Made by a program: the position numbers and the translations under genes
Origin: Reyranella sp.
GTDB taxonomy: Bacteria; Pseudomonadota; Alphaproteobacteria; Reyranellales; Reyranellaceae
Length of the DNA stretch: 25,122 bases
Reading direction: 5' to 3'
Assembly: GCA_004296815.1 (NCBI GenBank)
Contig: SCVT01000675.1
Span: 1-25,122 of the forward strand
Part shown: piece by piece, positions 16,807 to 23,751 of the stretch
Numbering within the stretch: the first letter of the stretch is position 1
Layout: every line of letters starts with the position of its first letter
The notes under the pieces: model-generated
Told to the model about the DNA's origin: nothing
Databases searched by the model: none
What the model saw: the letters and a program-made list of their open reading frames with translations, nothing else

Positions 16807-17388
16807 CTACGGGATCATTTGCGGGTCGAGCGAGGCGAAGCGGCGCTGCTGGTCGGAGAAGATGACCATGAAGAGCTCGCGGAAGAGCTGCTCGATGCGC
16901 GGGTCGGTGGGGCCGGTCGCCTGCGTCCAGGCGGTGGTGAACGACATGGCCTGCGCGTTGCGGCAGTAGATGGCGTAGACGTAGAAGCGGCCCGGCGTCC
17001 CTGGCTTGAAGCGCGGCGGCTGGCCGGCGCACACCGGATCGGCGTTGAGGTTGTTGGCGGGATCGAACACCAGCACCAGCCGGTAGTCGGGGGAGGGCGG
17101 CGGCAGCGGCCGGTCGTAGGTGAAGGTGAGGGCCGGCCTGGGCTTGGCGCGCTGCATGGCCGGCAGCAGGTCGCGCGCCACGGTGGCGGGATCGACCCCC
17201 GGAAAGGCATCACCCGCCAGGATGACCGGGAAGTTCTTGCCGTCGGTCGCCGCGAAGAACTCGCGATAGTCGTACTGCGGGGCATAGTAGTTGCCGCCGA
17301 TCGTGGCCGCATAGGCGATGGCCGGCAGGGCGGCGAGGGCAGCGAGCGCTATGGCGATCTTGCGGGCGAGCTTGGGGGCGAGACGCAT
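16807..17388 (-). CDS. Exported protein of unknown function
   Basis: I do not recognise the family. The 193-residue protein has a clear Sec signal peptide (basic MRLAPKLARKIAI, hydrophobic to about 24, AYA at 25-27). The mature part is soluble, beginning ATIGGNYYAPQYDYREFF (28-45), with GKNFPVILAGDAFPGVDP (50-67), a Pro-rich YDRPLPPPSPDYRLVLVFDP (91-110) and PGRFYVYAIYCRNAQAMSF (132-150). Cysteines C120 and C142 could form a disulfide. The ATG at 17388 is preceded by GGAG. The aromatic-rich strands suggest a compact periplasmic domain. It lies alone between the OmpA lipoprotein and a methyltransferase-like membrane protein, all on the minus strand. No function is claimed. Confidence 0.78.
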   Translation of the reverse strand: MRLAPKLARKIAIALAALAALPAIAYAATIGGNYYAPQYDYREFFAATDGKNFPVILAGDAFPGVDPATVARDLLPAMQRAKPRPALTFTYDRPLPPPSPDYRLVLVFDPANNLNADPVCAGQPPRFKPGTPGRFYVYAIYCRNAQAMSFTTAWTQATGPTDPRIEQLFRELFMVIFSDQQRRFASLDPQMIP

Positions 17389-17569
17389 GGGAACTCCGTG
17401 GGGCTGACGTCAGGCTAAGTCTGCGGACTCTGGCGCGGCAATTCAGGCTTTCGTGAGATCGGGTCCGGCGGCGTTCACGGGGGCGGCATCGCGGGGGGCA
17501 CCTGGGGCCGGCGATCAGCACGGTTGTTTCCCTGGATACGAGGCCAGCGCCGCCCCGGATGTCGAAGTT

Positions 17570-17586
17570 CCCTCGTCCTACGAGGG
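17570..17586 (-). other. Hairpin at the stop codon of the ICMT-like gene
   Basis: A 7-bp perfect stem (CCCTCGT / ACGAGGG) with a CCT loop on the plus strand, overlapping the TAG at 17578-17580. No U-run follows on the minus strand. It could slow or end transcription of the methyltransferase-like gene. The following stretch up to 17389 holds no gene that I can support. Confidence 0.35.
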
Positions 17587-18123
17587 CGAAGGGGGCGGCT
17601 GCCATGGGGTGATCCGCGGGATCCAGCGCGGGACGGCGGCGCAGAACGCCTCGTACTCGCTCCCGAACGTCCGCTCGAGCGTGGGTTCTTCGTACCCCAC
17701 GACGAAGACGTGGAAGCCGAGCCAGAGCACCGCGCCGTAGACGATGAGGCGCCAATCGCCCAACAGCATCGCTTGACCCAGGATGATGGCAACGACCGCG
17801 ACGTACATTGGATTGCGCACAAAACGGTAGAGGCCGGTCACCACGAGAGTCCGGGGCGGCGCGATGGGCGCGGGGGTGCCGAGCCCCTGCAGCGCGAACC
17901 GCGCAAAGGCGTCGACGAGCCCGGGCACGCCTGCGAGGATCAACATCGCGCCGATGCCGCGCGTCAGCTCCAGGCCAAGGAACGGCGGCTGGAGTTGCCA
18001 ATCCGTGACCGACCATGGAATGAGCCCCGCCAGCGTGAATGGCGCGACCACGAAGAAAACGGCCGAGCCCAGGACGGCAATGGTTCGTTGCACGCCGGTT
18101 CCCGACTCTCGCTGCGAGGTCAT
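17578..18123 (-). CDS. Isoprenylcysteine carboxyl methyltransferase-like membrane protein
   Basis: Integral membrane methyltransferase of the ICMT/PEMT-like (PF04191/PF04140) group, 181 residues. Membrane segments lie at about 13-34, 53-72, 106-121 and 126-143. The SAM-binding signature is TGLYRFVRNPMYVAV (96-110), followed by GYEEPTLERTFGSEYEAF (143-160), which is typical of the family. The C-terminus is short and Pro-rich. The ATG at 18123 is chosen because GGGGAGG lies just upstream; longer starts lack one. Bacterial members act on unknown lipids or small molecules rather than prenylated proteins. It is divergent from the SAM methyltransferase gene, with 177 nt between starts. Confidence 0.85.
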   Translation of the reverse strand: MTSQRESGTGVQRTIAVLGSAVFFVVAPFTLAGLIPWSVTDWQLQPPFLGLELTRGIGAMLILAGVPGLVDAFARFALQGLGTPAPIAPPRTLVVTGLYRFVRNPMYVAVVAIILGQAMLLGDWRLIVYGAVLWLGFHVFVVGYEEPTLERTFGSEYEAFCAAVPRWIPRITPWQPPPSPS

Positions 18124-18300
18124 TCCAACCTCCCCGTCATGGTGTCCCGGCGTCTCCGGGGGCCGACACGCTCGCCAATTTATCCCAAAAGCGGAAACCG
18201 CGCACGACCACGCCAGAATGCCGGCGCACACGATCCGGAATTTTTATTTTTCGCTTTTCATGCGACACATTCCTCTCACGTTTGGGGAAGGCGGACAGCC
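18124..18300. promoter_or_regulatory. Divergent promoter region with an AT-rich element
   Basis: The 177 nt between two divergent methyltransferase genes holds a T-rich block from 18239 to 18258, striking in this GC-rich window, within the direct-repeat copy at 18235-18269. The same element recurs ahead of the SDR gene, so it may be a promoter or operator for the plus-strand genes. The plus-strand ribosome site GGGGAAGG lies at its right end. Confidence 0.45.
18235..18269 (+). repeat. 35-bp imperfect direct repeat, copy 1
   Basis: Matches 19001-19035 at 27 of 35 positions without gaps; the last 14 bases (TTTCATGCGACACA, 18256-18269) are identical. It ends 31 nt before the GTG start of the methyltransferase gene. 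Position and T-rich character suggest a promoter element. Confidence 0.75.
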
Positions 18301-18981
18301 GTGACAGAAGCTGCAAGTGACGGTCTGAGGGTGAACATCGGGTGCGGAGCGCAGCCCACGCCGGGTTGGAGGAATTTCGACAACTCGTTCAGCCTGACGC
18401 TGTCGAAGCACCCGAGGCTCGCCGCCCTCCTTGCCAGGCTCAGGCTGCTGAACTCAGGACAGATCGCTTTCATAGCTTTCTGCCGGCAGAACAAGATCGA
18501 GTATGCCGACGCGACGCGAAACGTCCCTCTGCCGACGGGCTCCGTGGACGTCATCTACAGCGCCTACATGCTCGAACACCTGGACAGGGTCGATGCGGAT
18601 CGATTCCTGAAGGAGGCTTTGAGGATACTGAAGGTCGGGGGAATCCTTCGGCTCGCGGTCCCCGACATTTCGGTGGCGATCGACGAGTACCGGACGGGCA
18701 AGGTCGATGCCGACGAGTTCATGGACAAATCGGAGATCGGCTTCACGCGCCCCCGCTCGTTCGCGGAAAGACTGCGCATGCTGCTGGTCGGCACGCGAGG
18801 CCATCACTGGGCATACGATGGCAAGTCTCTCTCCAGGCTTCTGCTGAAGAACGGATTTTCCGAACCGGTTGTCTTGCCGGCGGGCGAAACGACCGTCGTC
18901 AATCCGGGTTCGCTGCCTTTGCGTGATGGCGAAGGCTGGGGAGTCTACGTCGAGGCGAAGAAGCCAGCGCCGTCCCGCTGA
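18301..18981 (+). CDS. Class I SAM-dependent methyltransferase
   Basis: Cytoplasmic methyltransferase of the Methyltransf_11 type, 226 residues. The SAM-binding motif I is VNIGCGAQPTPGW (11-23). It is followed by YADATRNVPLPTGSVDVIYS (68-87), the YMLEHLDRVD segment (89-98), and ILKVGGILRLAVPD (109-122), a standard post-motif strand. The GTG at 18301 is chosen because GGGGAAGG lies 9 nt before it and the domain begins there. Codon use differs from the neighbours: 8 of 20 arginines are AGG, which the SDR gene downstream does not use, and ATA, TTG and GGA codons appear. This points to transfer from another genome. The 35-bp repeat flanks it on both sides. Such proteins often modify sugars or polyketides; the substrate is unknown. 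Confidence 0.88.
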   Translation: MTEAASDGLRVNIGCGAQPTPGWRNFDNSFSLTLSKHPRLAALLARLRLLNSGQIAFIAFCRQNKIEYADATRNVPLPTGSVDVIYSAYMLEHLDRVDADRFLKEALRILKVGGILRLAVPDISVAIDEYRTGKVDADEFMDKSEIGFTRPRSFAERLRMLLVGTRGHHWAYDGKSLSRLLLKNGFSEPVVLPAGETTVVNPGSLPLRDGEGWGVYVEAKKPAPSR

Positions 18982-19000
18982 CGCGCGCCGGCATCATCGT

Positions 19001-19035
19001 CCGGCTTTCTTGATCTTCGTATTTCATGCGACACA
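19001..19035 (+). repeat. 35-bp imperfect direct repeat, copy 2
   Basis: Second copy of the element at 18235-18269, with TTTCATGCGACACA at 19022-19035. It ends 43 nt before the ATG of the SDR gene. A TTGATC hexamer (19010-19015) followed 17 nt later by ACAGAT could be a weak -35/-10 pair, so this may be the promoter of the SDR-Bug-LigAB operon. Confidence 0.7.
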
Positions 19036-19078
19036 GATGATCGCGACAGGGATCGCCAATCTTTCGGAGGAAACCGCC

Positions 19079-19849
19079 ATGGCATCGCCGCTTTTCGACC
19101 TGACCGGCAAGGTCGCCATCGTCACCGGCTCGAGCAAGGGCATCGGCAAGTCGATCGCCATGCATCTCGCGCTGTCGGGCGCCAAGGTCGTGGTGTCCTC
19201 GCGCAAGGCGCCGGCCTGCGAGGAAGCGGCGGCGGAGATCCGCGCGGCCGGCGGCCACGCCACGGTGATCCCCTGCAACATCTCCGACAAGGCGCAGGTC
19301 GAGCGGCTGGTCGCCGAGACCAAGAAGCAGCTCGGCCCGGTCGACGTCATGGTCTGCAACGCCGCGTCCAACCCGTACTACGGGCCGAACGAGAAGCTGC
19401 CGGACGACGTGTTCATGAAGGTGATGCACAACAACATCCTCTCCAACATGTGGCTGGTGAATCTCTGCCTGCCCGACATGCGGGCCAAGAAGGACGGCTC
19501 GATCATCATCGTCTCCTCGATCGGCGGCGTGCGCGGCTCGCCGGTGATCGGCGCCTACTGCATCTCGAAGGCCGCCGACATGCAGCTCGCCCGCAACCTC
19601 GCGCTGGAGTACGGGCCGGACAATATCCGCGTGAACACGATCGCGCCGGGCCTGGTGAAGACCGACTTCGCCAAGGCGCTGTGGGACGACGCCAAGTATC
19701 TCGAGAAGCGCCTGGCCGGGGCGCCGCTGCGCCGCATCGGCGAGCCCGACGACATCGGCGGCATCGCCGTCATGCTGGCCGGCAAGGCCGGCGCCTTCAT
19801 CACCGGCCAGACCATCATTGCCGATGCGGGCGTGACGATCGGAGGCTAA
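19079..19849 (+). CDS. SDR-family NAD(P)-dependent oxidoreductase
   Basis: Classical short-chain dehydrogenase, 256 residues. The Rossmann motif TGSSKGIG (16-23) binds NAD(P); CNAAS (93-97) supports it. The catalytic triad is S147 (in IVSSIGG), Y160 and K164 (YCISK, 160-164). The C-terminal substrate loop contains TIAPGLVKTDFAKALWD (187-203), and the family end is ITGQTIIADAGVTIGG. The ATG at 19079 follows GGAGGAAACCGCC. It opens the operon: a Bug receptor gene follows after 28 nt, then LigA-like and LigB-like genes. It resembles the dehydrogenases annotated as DHRS4-like or 3-oxoacyl reductases. It may oxidise an alcohol to make or process the diol ring substrate; this is inference. Confidence 0.93.
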   Translation: MASPLFDLTGKVAIVTGSSKGIGKSIAMHLALSGAKVVVSSRKAPACEEAAAEIRAAGGHATVIPCNISDKAQVERLVAETKKQLGPVDVMVCNAASNPYYGPNEKLPDDVFMKVMHNNILSNMWLVNLCLPDMRAKKDGSIIIVSSIGGVRGSPVIGAYCISKAADMQLARNLALEYGPDNIRVNTIAPGLVKTDFAKALWDDAKYLEKRLAGAPLRRIGEPDDIGGIAVMLAGKAGAFITGQTIIADAGVTIGG

Positions 19850-19877
19850 GCTCCTCCCAACGACACGGGAGGAAACA

Positions 19878-20843
19878 ATGAGGCGCACAAGCGTTCTGAT
19901 CGCAGTTCTCGGCGTCCTGTTCGCGACGGCCGCCGGGGCGCAGACCTATCCCAGCAAGCCGATCCGCATCGTGGCGCCGTTCCCGCCGGGCGGCGTCGCC
20001 GACGTGCTGGCGCGGGCGATCCAGCCCGGCTTGCAGGAGGCGCTGGGCCAGCAGGTCATCATCGACAACAAGCCAGGCGCCGGCGGCAACGTGGGCGCCG
20101 AGATCGTGGCCAAGGCCGATCCCGACGGCCACACGCTGCTGCTCGCCTCCGCGGGCATCCTGACCATCAACGAGTTCCTCTACGGCAAGATGCCGTTCGA
20201 TCCGGACAAGGCCTTCGCGCCGATCACCGTGGTGGGCGACATGCCCAACATCGTCGTGGTCAACCCGAAGACCGGGCTGAAGACGCTGAAGGAGCTGATC
20301 GACAAGGCCAAGGCCGAGCCCGGCAAGCTGAACTTCGGCTCGGCCGGCAACGGCACCACGACGCACCTCGCCATCGTGCTGCTGGAGCAGGCGGCCAAGA
20401 TCAAGCTCGCGCACGTGCCCTACAAGGGAGCGGCGCCCGCGGTGCAGGACCTGCTGGCCGGCCAGATCGACGGGCTGGTCGACAACCCGCCGCTGGTCGT
20501 GGGCCACATCAAGAGCGGCGCGCTGACGGCGCTCGCCTGGGCCGCCCCGCAACGCCTGCCGATCCTGCCCGACGTGCCGACCGCCGCGGAGGCGGGCCTG
20601 CCGGGCTTCGAGGCGTCGTCGTGGTTCGCGCTGGTGGCGCCGGCCGGAACCCCGAAGGAGATCGTCGAGCGGCTGAACGCCGAGACAGCCAAGATCCTGA
20701 AGGACCCCAAGCTCGTCGAGCAGTTCGCCGGCCGCGGCGTGCGGCTGGTCGGCAACCCGGTCGCCGAGTTCACCGCCTTCATCCCCAAGGAGCGCGCGCG
20801 CTGGGCCGAGATCGTCAAGGCCTCGGGCGTGAAGCTGGAGTAG
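19878..20843 (+). CDS. Bug-family (TTT) solute-binding protein
   Basis: Periplasmic receptor of the Bug/TctC type, 321 residues, full length. The signal peptide ends AGA|QTYP (about 21). Hallmarks are YPSKPIRIVAPFPPGG (24-39), VIIDNKPGAGGNVGAE (60-75), DPDGHTLLLAS (81-91) and the ligand loop LNFGSAGNGTTTHLA (151-165), then HVPYKGAAPAVQDLLAG (179-195). The ATG at 19878 has GGGAGGAAACA upstream. It lies between the SDR gene and the extradiol dioxygenase genes, 9 nt before LigA, so it likely captures the aromatic acid these enzymes degrade. No TctA/TctB permease gene is nearby. Ligand identity is inferred from context only. Confidence 0.94.
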   Translation: MRRTSVLIAVLGVLFATAAGAQTYPSKPIRIVAPFPPGGVADVLARAIQPGLQEALGQQVIIDNKPGAGGNVGAEIVAKADPDGHTLLLASAGILTINEFLYGKMPFDPDKAFAPITVVGDMPNIVVVNPKTGLKTLKELIDKAKAEPGKLNFGSAGNGTTTHLAIVLLEQAAKIKLAHVPYKGAAPAVQDLLAGQIDGLVDNPPLVVGHIKSGALTALAWAAPQRLPILPDVPTAAEAGLPGFEASSWFALVAPAGTPKEIVERLNAETAKILKDPKLVEQFAGRGVRLVGNPVAEFTAFIPKERARWAEIVKASGVKLE

Positions 20844-20852
20844 CCGCGTACG

Positions 20853-21206
20853 ATGAGCCTCTACCAGGTCCAGAAGCTGATCTATCAGCTCAACCGCGAT
20901 CCCCGCACGCGTGAGCGTTATGCGAGCGAGCGGGACGCAGTGCTGGCCGAGTACGAGCTCACGGCCGAGGAGAAGGGCGCGCTGACCAAACCCGATATCG
21001 GACTGCTCTACGTGCTGGGCGTCAACGGCCAGCTGCTGATGCACTTCGCGGCGCTCCACAAGGTCGAGTGGCCGGACTATCTCGAGCGCATGCGGCAAGG
21101 GCTGAAGGATCACGGCCAGGTGCGCGAGGGCGTCTATGCCGCCACCGGCTACGAGGGCGTCGAGGCGCATGACGCCCGCCTCAAGAGAGAACGGGAGTCC
21201 CGCTGA
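20853..21206 (+). CDS. LigA-like small subunit of extradiol dioxygenase
   Basis: All-helical subunit of the LigAB class of ring-cleavage dioxygenases (PF07746-type), 117 residues; the Sphingobium LigA is about 139. The conserved part runs from YQVQKLIYQLNRDPRTRERY (4-23) through ELTAEEKGALTKPDIG (35-50) and LYVLGVNGQLLMHFAAL (52-68). In LigAB this subunit covers the active-site opening of the catalytic LigB subunit. It starts 9 nt after the Bug gene, with GGAG distant at 14 nt, so translation may depend on coupling. Its TGA overlaps the LigB ATG by one base (TGATG), so the two are made in matched amounts. Confidence 0.85.
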   Translation: MSLYQVQKLIYQLNRDPRTRERYASERDAVLAEYELTAEEKGALTKPDIGLLYVLGVNGQLLMHFAALHKVEWPDYLERMRQGLKDHGQVREGVYAATGYEGVEAHDARLKRERESR

Positions 21207-22030
21207 TGCCTCTGGTCTATTGCGGCGCCTGCAGCCACGCGCCCGGCATCACCGCGCGCGCCGAGCGGGCCGACACCCAGACGCGCCAGGCGCTGGAGAG
21301 CGCCTTCCGCCGCATGGGCGACGACATCCGCGCGACGAAGCCGGACGCGCTGGTCGTGATCGCGGCCGAGCACTTCGCGAACTTCTTCATGAACAACATG
21401 CCGGCCTTCGCCATCGGCATGGCCGACGCCTACGAAGGCCCGATCGAGGACGAGGCATTCCTTCGGATCAAGCGCACCACGGTGCCGGGCAACAAGGCGC
21501 TGTCGCGCAAGGTGATCGAGAACGTCATGCAGACGGTCGACGTGGCCTACGCCGAGGAATGGAAGTTCGACCACGGCATCTCGGTGCCGCTGCACTTCCT
21601 GACGCCCGACTACGACCTGCCCATCATCCCGGCCAACATCAACTGCCAGGGCCCGCCGCTGGCACCGCTGCAGCGCGCCTGGGCGTTCGGCGAGGCGCTG
21701 CGGCGCGCGGCCGATGCGGTCCCTGAGCGCATCGCGCTGATCGGCACCGGCGGCATCTCGCATTGGCCGGCGACGCCCGACTCGGGGAAGATCAACCAGG
21801 AATGGGACCAGGAGTTCCTGCGCCGCTGGTCGGCCAACGACCGCGAGGCGCTGCTCTCCTACACCGACGCCGAGACCTATCGCGCGGCGGGGCAGGGCGG
21901 CTTCGAGATCCGGACCTTCATCGCCGCCGCGGCGGCGGCGAAGGGCGCCAAGGGAACGGTCGAGTTCTGCGAGCCGATCCCGATCTTCGCCGTGAGCTGC
22001 ACCATCGCGCGGATGGCGGTCGCAGCCTAG
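21206..22030 (+). CDS. LigB-like catalytic subunit, class III extradiol dioxygenase
   Basis: Fe(II)-dependent dioxygenase of 274 residues that would cleave a catechol-type ring beside its hydroxyls. Likely iron ligands are H11 (CSHAPG), H56 (AAEHFANF) and E234 (GGFEIRTF), matching the two-His one-Glu set of LigB. Likely acid/base residues are H123 (FDHGISVPL) and H186 (GTGGISHWP). Further family matches are PDYDLPIIPANINCQGPPL (134-152). It begins inside the LigA stop codon. Its stop interlocks with that of the convergent 2OG oxygenase in CTAG (22027-22030). Relatives act on protocatechuate, gallate or related acids; which one cannot be read here. The SDR and Bug genes upstream belong to the same operon. 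Confidence 0.9.
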   Translation: MPLVYCGACSHAPGITARAERADTQTRQALESAFRRMGDDIRATKPDALVVIAAEHFANFFMNNMPAFAIGMADAYEGPIEDEAFLRIKRTTVPGNKALSRKVIENVMQTVDVAYAEEWKFDHGISVPLHFLTPDYDLPIIPANINCQGPPLAPLQRAWAFGEALRRAADAVPERIALIGTGGISHWPATPDSGKINQEWDQEFLRRWSANDREALLSYTDAETYRAAGQGGFEIRTFIAAAAAAKGAKGTVEFCEPIPIFAVSCTIARMAVAA

Positions 22031-22770
22031 GCGGGCTTCTTCTTGAAGGTGACGACCAGCACGTCGCGGTAGGCGGGCTGGGCGGGGTTCTCGGGCTCGA
22101 CCGGCGTGACGCCGTGGTAGCGGCGGCTGTCGTCGACCAGCGCGGCGTCGAGCGGGTCGGTCAGCGTGAAGGAACCGAGCGTGCGCTTGTCGAGATCGTG
22201 CACCGTCGTGGTGCCGCTCTGGATGTTGCGGCGGTTGATCAGCAGCACGAGCACGTAGTCGACGCCGTCGCGGTGCATGCCCTCGGGCGTCGGCTTGCCC
22301 TGCTCGCCCTGCCTCGCCTCGATGCGGAACTGGTGCGCCTCGATGTGCCACCTGTCCGTCTCCGGCGCGAGGCGGCCGAACAAGGCGCGGCAGTATTCGA
22401 GGATGGTGCGCATCGAGGCGCCGTCGCCGATCTCGTCGGTGATCGGCTTGAACCAGCGTTCGATGCCGCCGTTCAGCGTGTTGTAGTTGACGCCCTGGTA
22501 GTGCGGCTGGTGCGGCCCGCGGACGATGGCGCCCTGGCGCTCGGCGGCCCACACGCCGAAGCGACGCTTCCGGTAGCGGCCGCCGTCGCCCATGTAGGTG
22601 TCGACCTCGAGGTCGCTCCAGCTCTCGGCGAAGGTCGGCCAGTCGGCGAGCGTGCCGAAGCGGGCGAAGGCCGTCCGCATGTCGGGGGCTTCGACGAAGG
22701 CATAACCCGCCCGCGCAATCGCGGTGCGAATGCCCGAGGCGTTCTGGAGGCCCGTCCCTATTTCGCTCAT
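22027..22770 (-). CDS. 2OG-Fe(II) dioxygenase, free-amino-acid hydroxylase type (PF10014)
   Basis: Cytoplasmic non-heme iron dioxygenase of 247 residues, similar in plan to bacterial L-isoleucine 4-hydroxylase (IDO). Iron ligands are H166-x-D168 in GMHRDGVDYVLVLLI, and H219 in RRYHGVTPV. The 2-oxoglutarate arginine is R235 in YRDVLVVTF. The HxD strand is followed by NRRNIQSGTTTVHD (179-192), also family-like. Three in-frame ATGs exist (22770, 22803, 22824). I chose 22770, where conservation appears to begin, but none has a strong ribosome site and the longer form (265 residues) is possible. Family members hydroxylate free amino acids such as Ile, Leu or Met. It converges on LigB and is divergent from the alpha/beta hydrolase. 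Confidence 0.85.
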   Translation of the reverse strand: MSEIGTGLQNASGIRTAIARAGYAFVEAPDMRTAFARFGTLADWPTFAESWSDLEVDTYMGDGGRYRKRRFGVWAAERQGAIVRGPHQPHYQGVNYNTLNGGIERWFKPITDEIGDGASMRTILEYCRALFGRLAPETDRWHIEAHQFRIEARQGEQGKPTPEGMHRDGVDYVLVLLINRRNIQSGTTTVHDLDKRTLGSFTLTDPLDAALVDDSRRYHGVTPVEPENPAQPAYRDVLVVTFKKKPA

Positions 22771-22857
22771 CTGCCGATCTCGCTCATTGAAAAAGCGTAT
22801 CATTCCGTCACCGAACCGCCACATGATCTAAAGTCAGGGCCGACCCGGAGAAAAACG
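22771..22857. promoter_or_regulatory. Divergent promoter region, amino-acid hydroxylase / alpha/beta hydrolase
   Basis: These 87 nt separate the two divergent starts. TTGAAA at 22787-22792 could be a plus-strand -35 box, but no matching -10 is clear. The plus-strand ribosome site GGAG lies about 7 nt before the hydrolase ATG. If the hydroxylase starts upstream at 22803 or 22824 the region shrinks. Confidence 0.3.
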
Positions 22858-23742
22858 ATGCCTTATGCGACGACTGATGACGGCGTGAAACTCTACTTCG
22901 AGGAGACGGGATCGGGTGCCCCCATCGTGTTCGTCCACGAGTTCGCCGCCGACCACCGCTCCTGGGAAGCGCAGATGCGCCACTTCGGCCAGCGCTACCG
23001 CTGCATCACCTACAGCGCGCGCGGGTATCCGCCGTCCGACGTGCCCGAGAAGGCCACGAGCTACAGCCAGGATCGCGCCACCGACGACATCCTGGCCGTC
23101 ATGGATCACCTGAAGATCGACAAGGCCCATGTCGTGGGTCTGTCGATGGGCGGGTTCGCGAGCCTGCACTTCGGCTTCCGCCATCCCAAGCGCGCTCGCT
23201 CGCTGGTCGTGGCAGGCGTGGGCTACGGCGCGGAGAAGCACGAGCAGGCCAAGTTCCGGACCGAGGTCGAGGTGGTGGCCAAGTCGCTGCTGGGGGAGGG
23301 GATGGCGGCTTTCGCCGAGAAGTACGCCTACGGTCCCACGCGCGTGCAGTTCGAGAACAAGGACCCGCGCGGCTTCCTGGAGTTCAAGCAGGCGCTGGCC
23401 GAGCATTCGGCGCTGGGCTCGGCCAACACCCAGATCGGCTGCCAGGGCCAGCGGCCTTCGCTCTACGACCTCGTGGACAAGATGCGGGCGATGACGGCGC
23501 CGACCCTGATCCTGACCGGTGACGAGGACTGGCCCTGCCTCGCACCGTCGCTCCTGATGAAGCGCGAGATCCCGACGGCGGCGCTGGCGGTGATGCCGAA
23601 CTGCGGCCACACGATCAACCTCGAGGACCCCGACCAGTTCAATCGCATCGTCGGCGACTTCATCGGGCAGGTCGACGCCGGCCGCTGGCCCCAGCGCGAC
23701 CCGCGCGCCATCTCGGGCTCGATCACCGGGATGAAGTCCTAG
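22858..23742 (+). CDS. Alpha/beta hydrolase
   Basis: Cytoplasmic alpha/beta-hydrolase-fold enzyme, 294 residues. The nucleophile elbow is GLSMG (94-98) with S96. The acid is probably D224 in LTGDEDWP, and the histidine H251 in NCGHTINLE. The oxyanion region is FVHEFAAD (25-32). The C-terminus extends past the last helix with WPQRDPRAISGS (277-288). The ATG at 22858 is preceded by GGAGAAAAACG. Enzymes of this shape include enol-lactonases and ring-cleavage product hydrolases (MhpC/PcaD-like), so a role with the nearby dioxygenase is possible, but it has its own promoter region. It converges on the SDR gene with a 9-nt gap. Confidence 0.92.
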   Translation: MPYATTDDGVKLYFEETGSGAPIVFVHEFAADHRSWEAQMRHFGQRYRCITYSARGYPPSDVPEKATSYSQDRATDDILAVMDHLKIDKAHVVGLSMGGFASLHFGFRHPKRARSLVVAGVGYGAEKHEQAKFRTEVEVVAKSLLGEGMAAFAEKYAYGPTRVQFENKDPRGFLEFKQALAEHSALGSANTQIGCQGQRPSLYDLVDKMRAMTAPTLILTGDEDWPCLAPSLLMKREIPTAALAVMPNCGHTINLEDPDQFNRIVGDFIGQVDAGRWPQRDPRAISGSITGMKS

Positions 23743-23751
23743 GCGGTCGAA

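Noticed and set aside
17389..17577. Possible small gene or gene remnant between the exported protein and ICMT-like gene
   Set aside because: Open frames here have no ribosome site and no recognisable motif; only a short hairpin is visible.
21763..22857. Upstream extension of the alpha/beta hydrolase frame
   Set aside because: The in-frame extension runs through LigB and antisense of the 2OG oxygenase and shows no conserved sequence; the ATG at 22858 has a good ribosome site.
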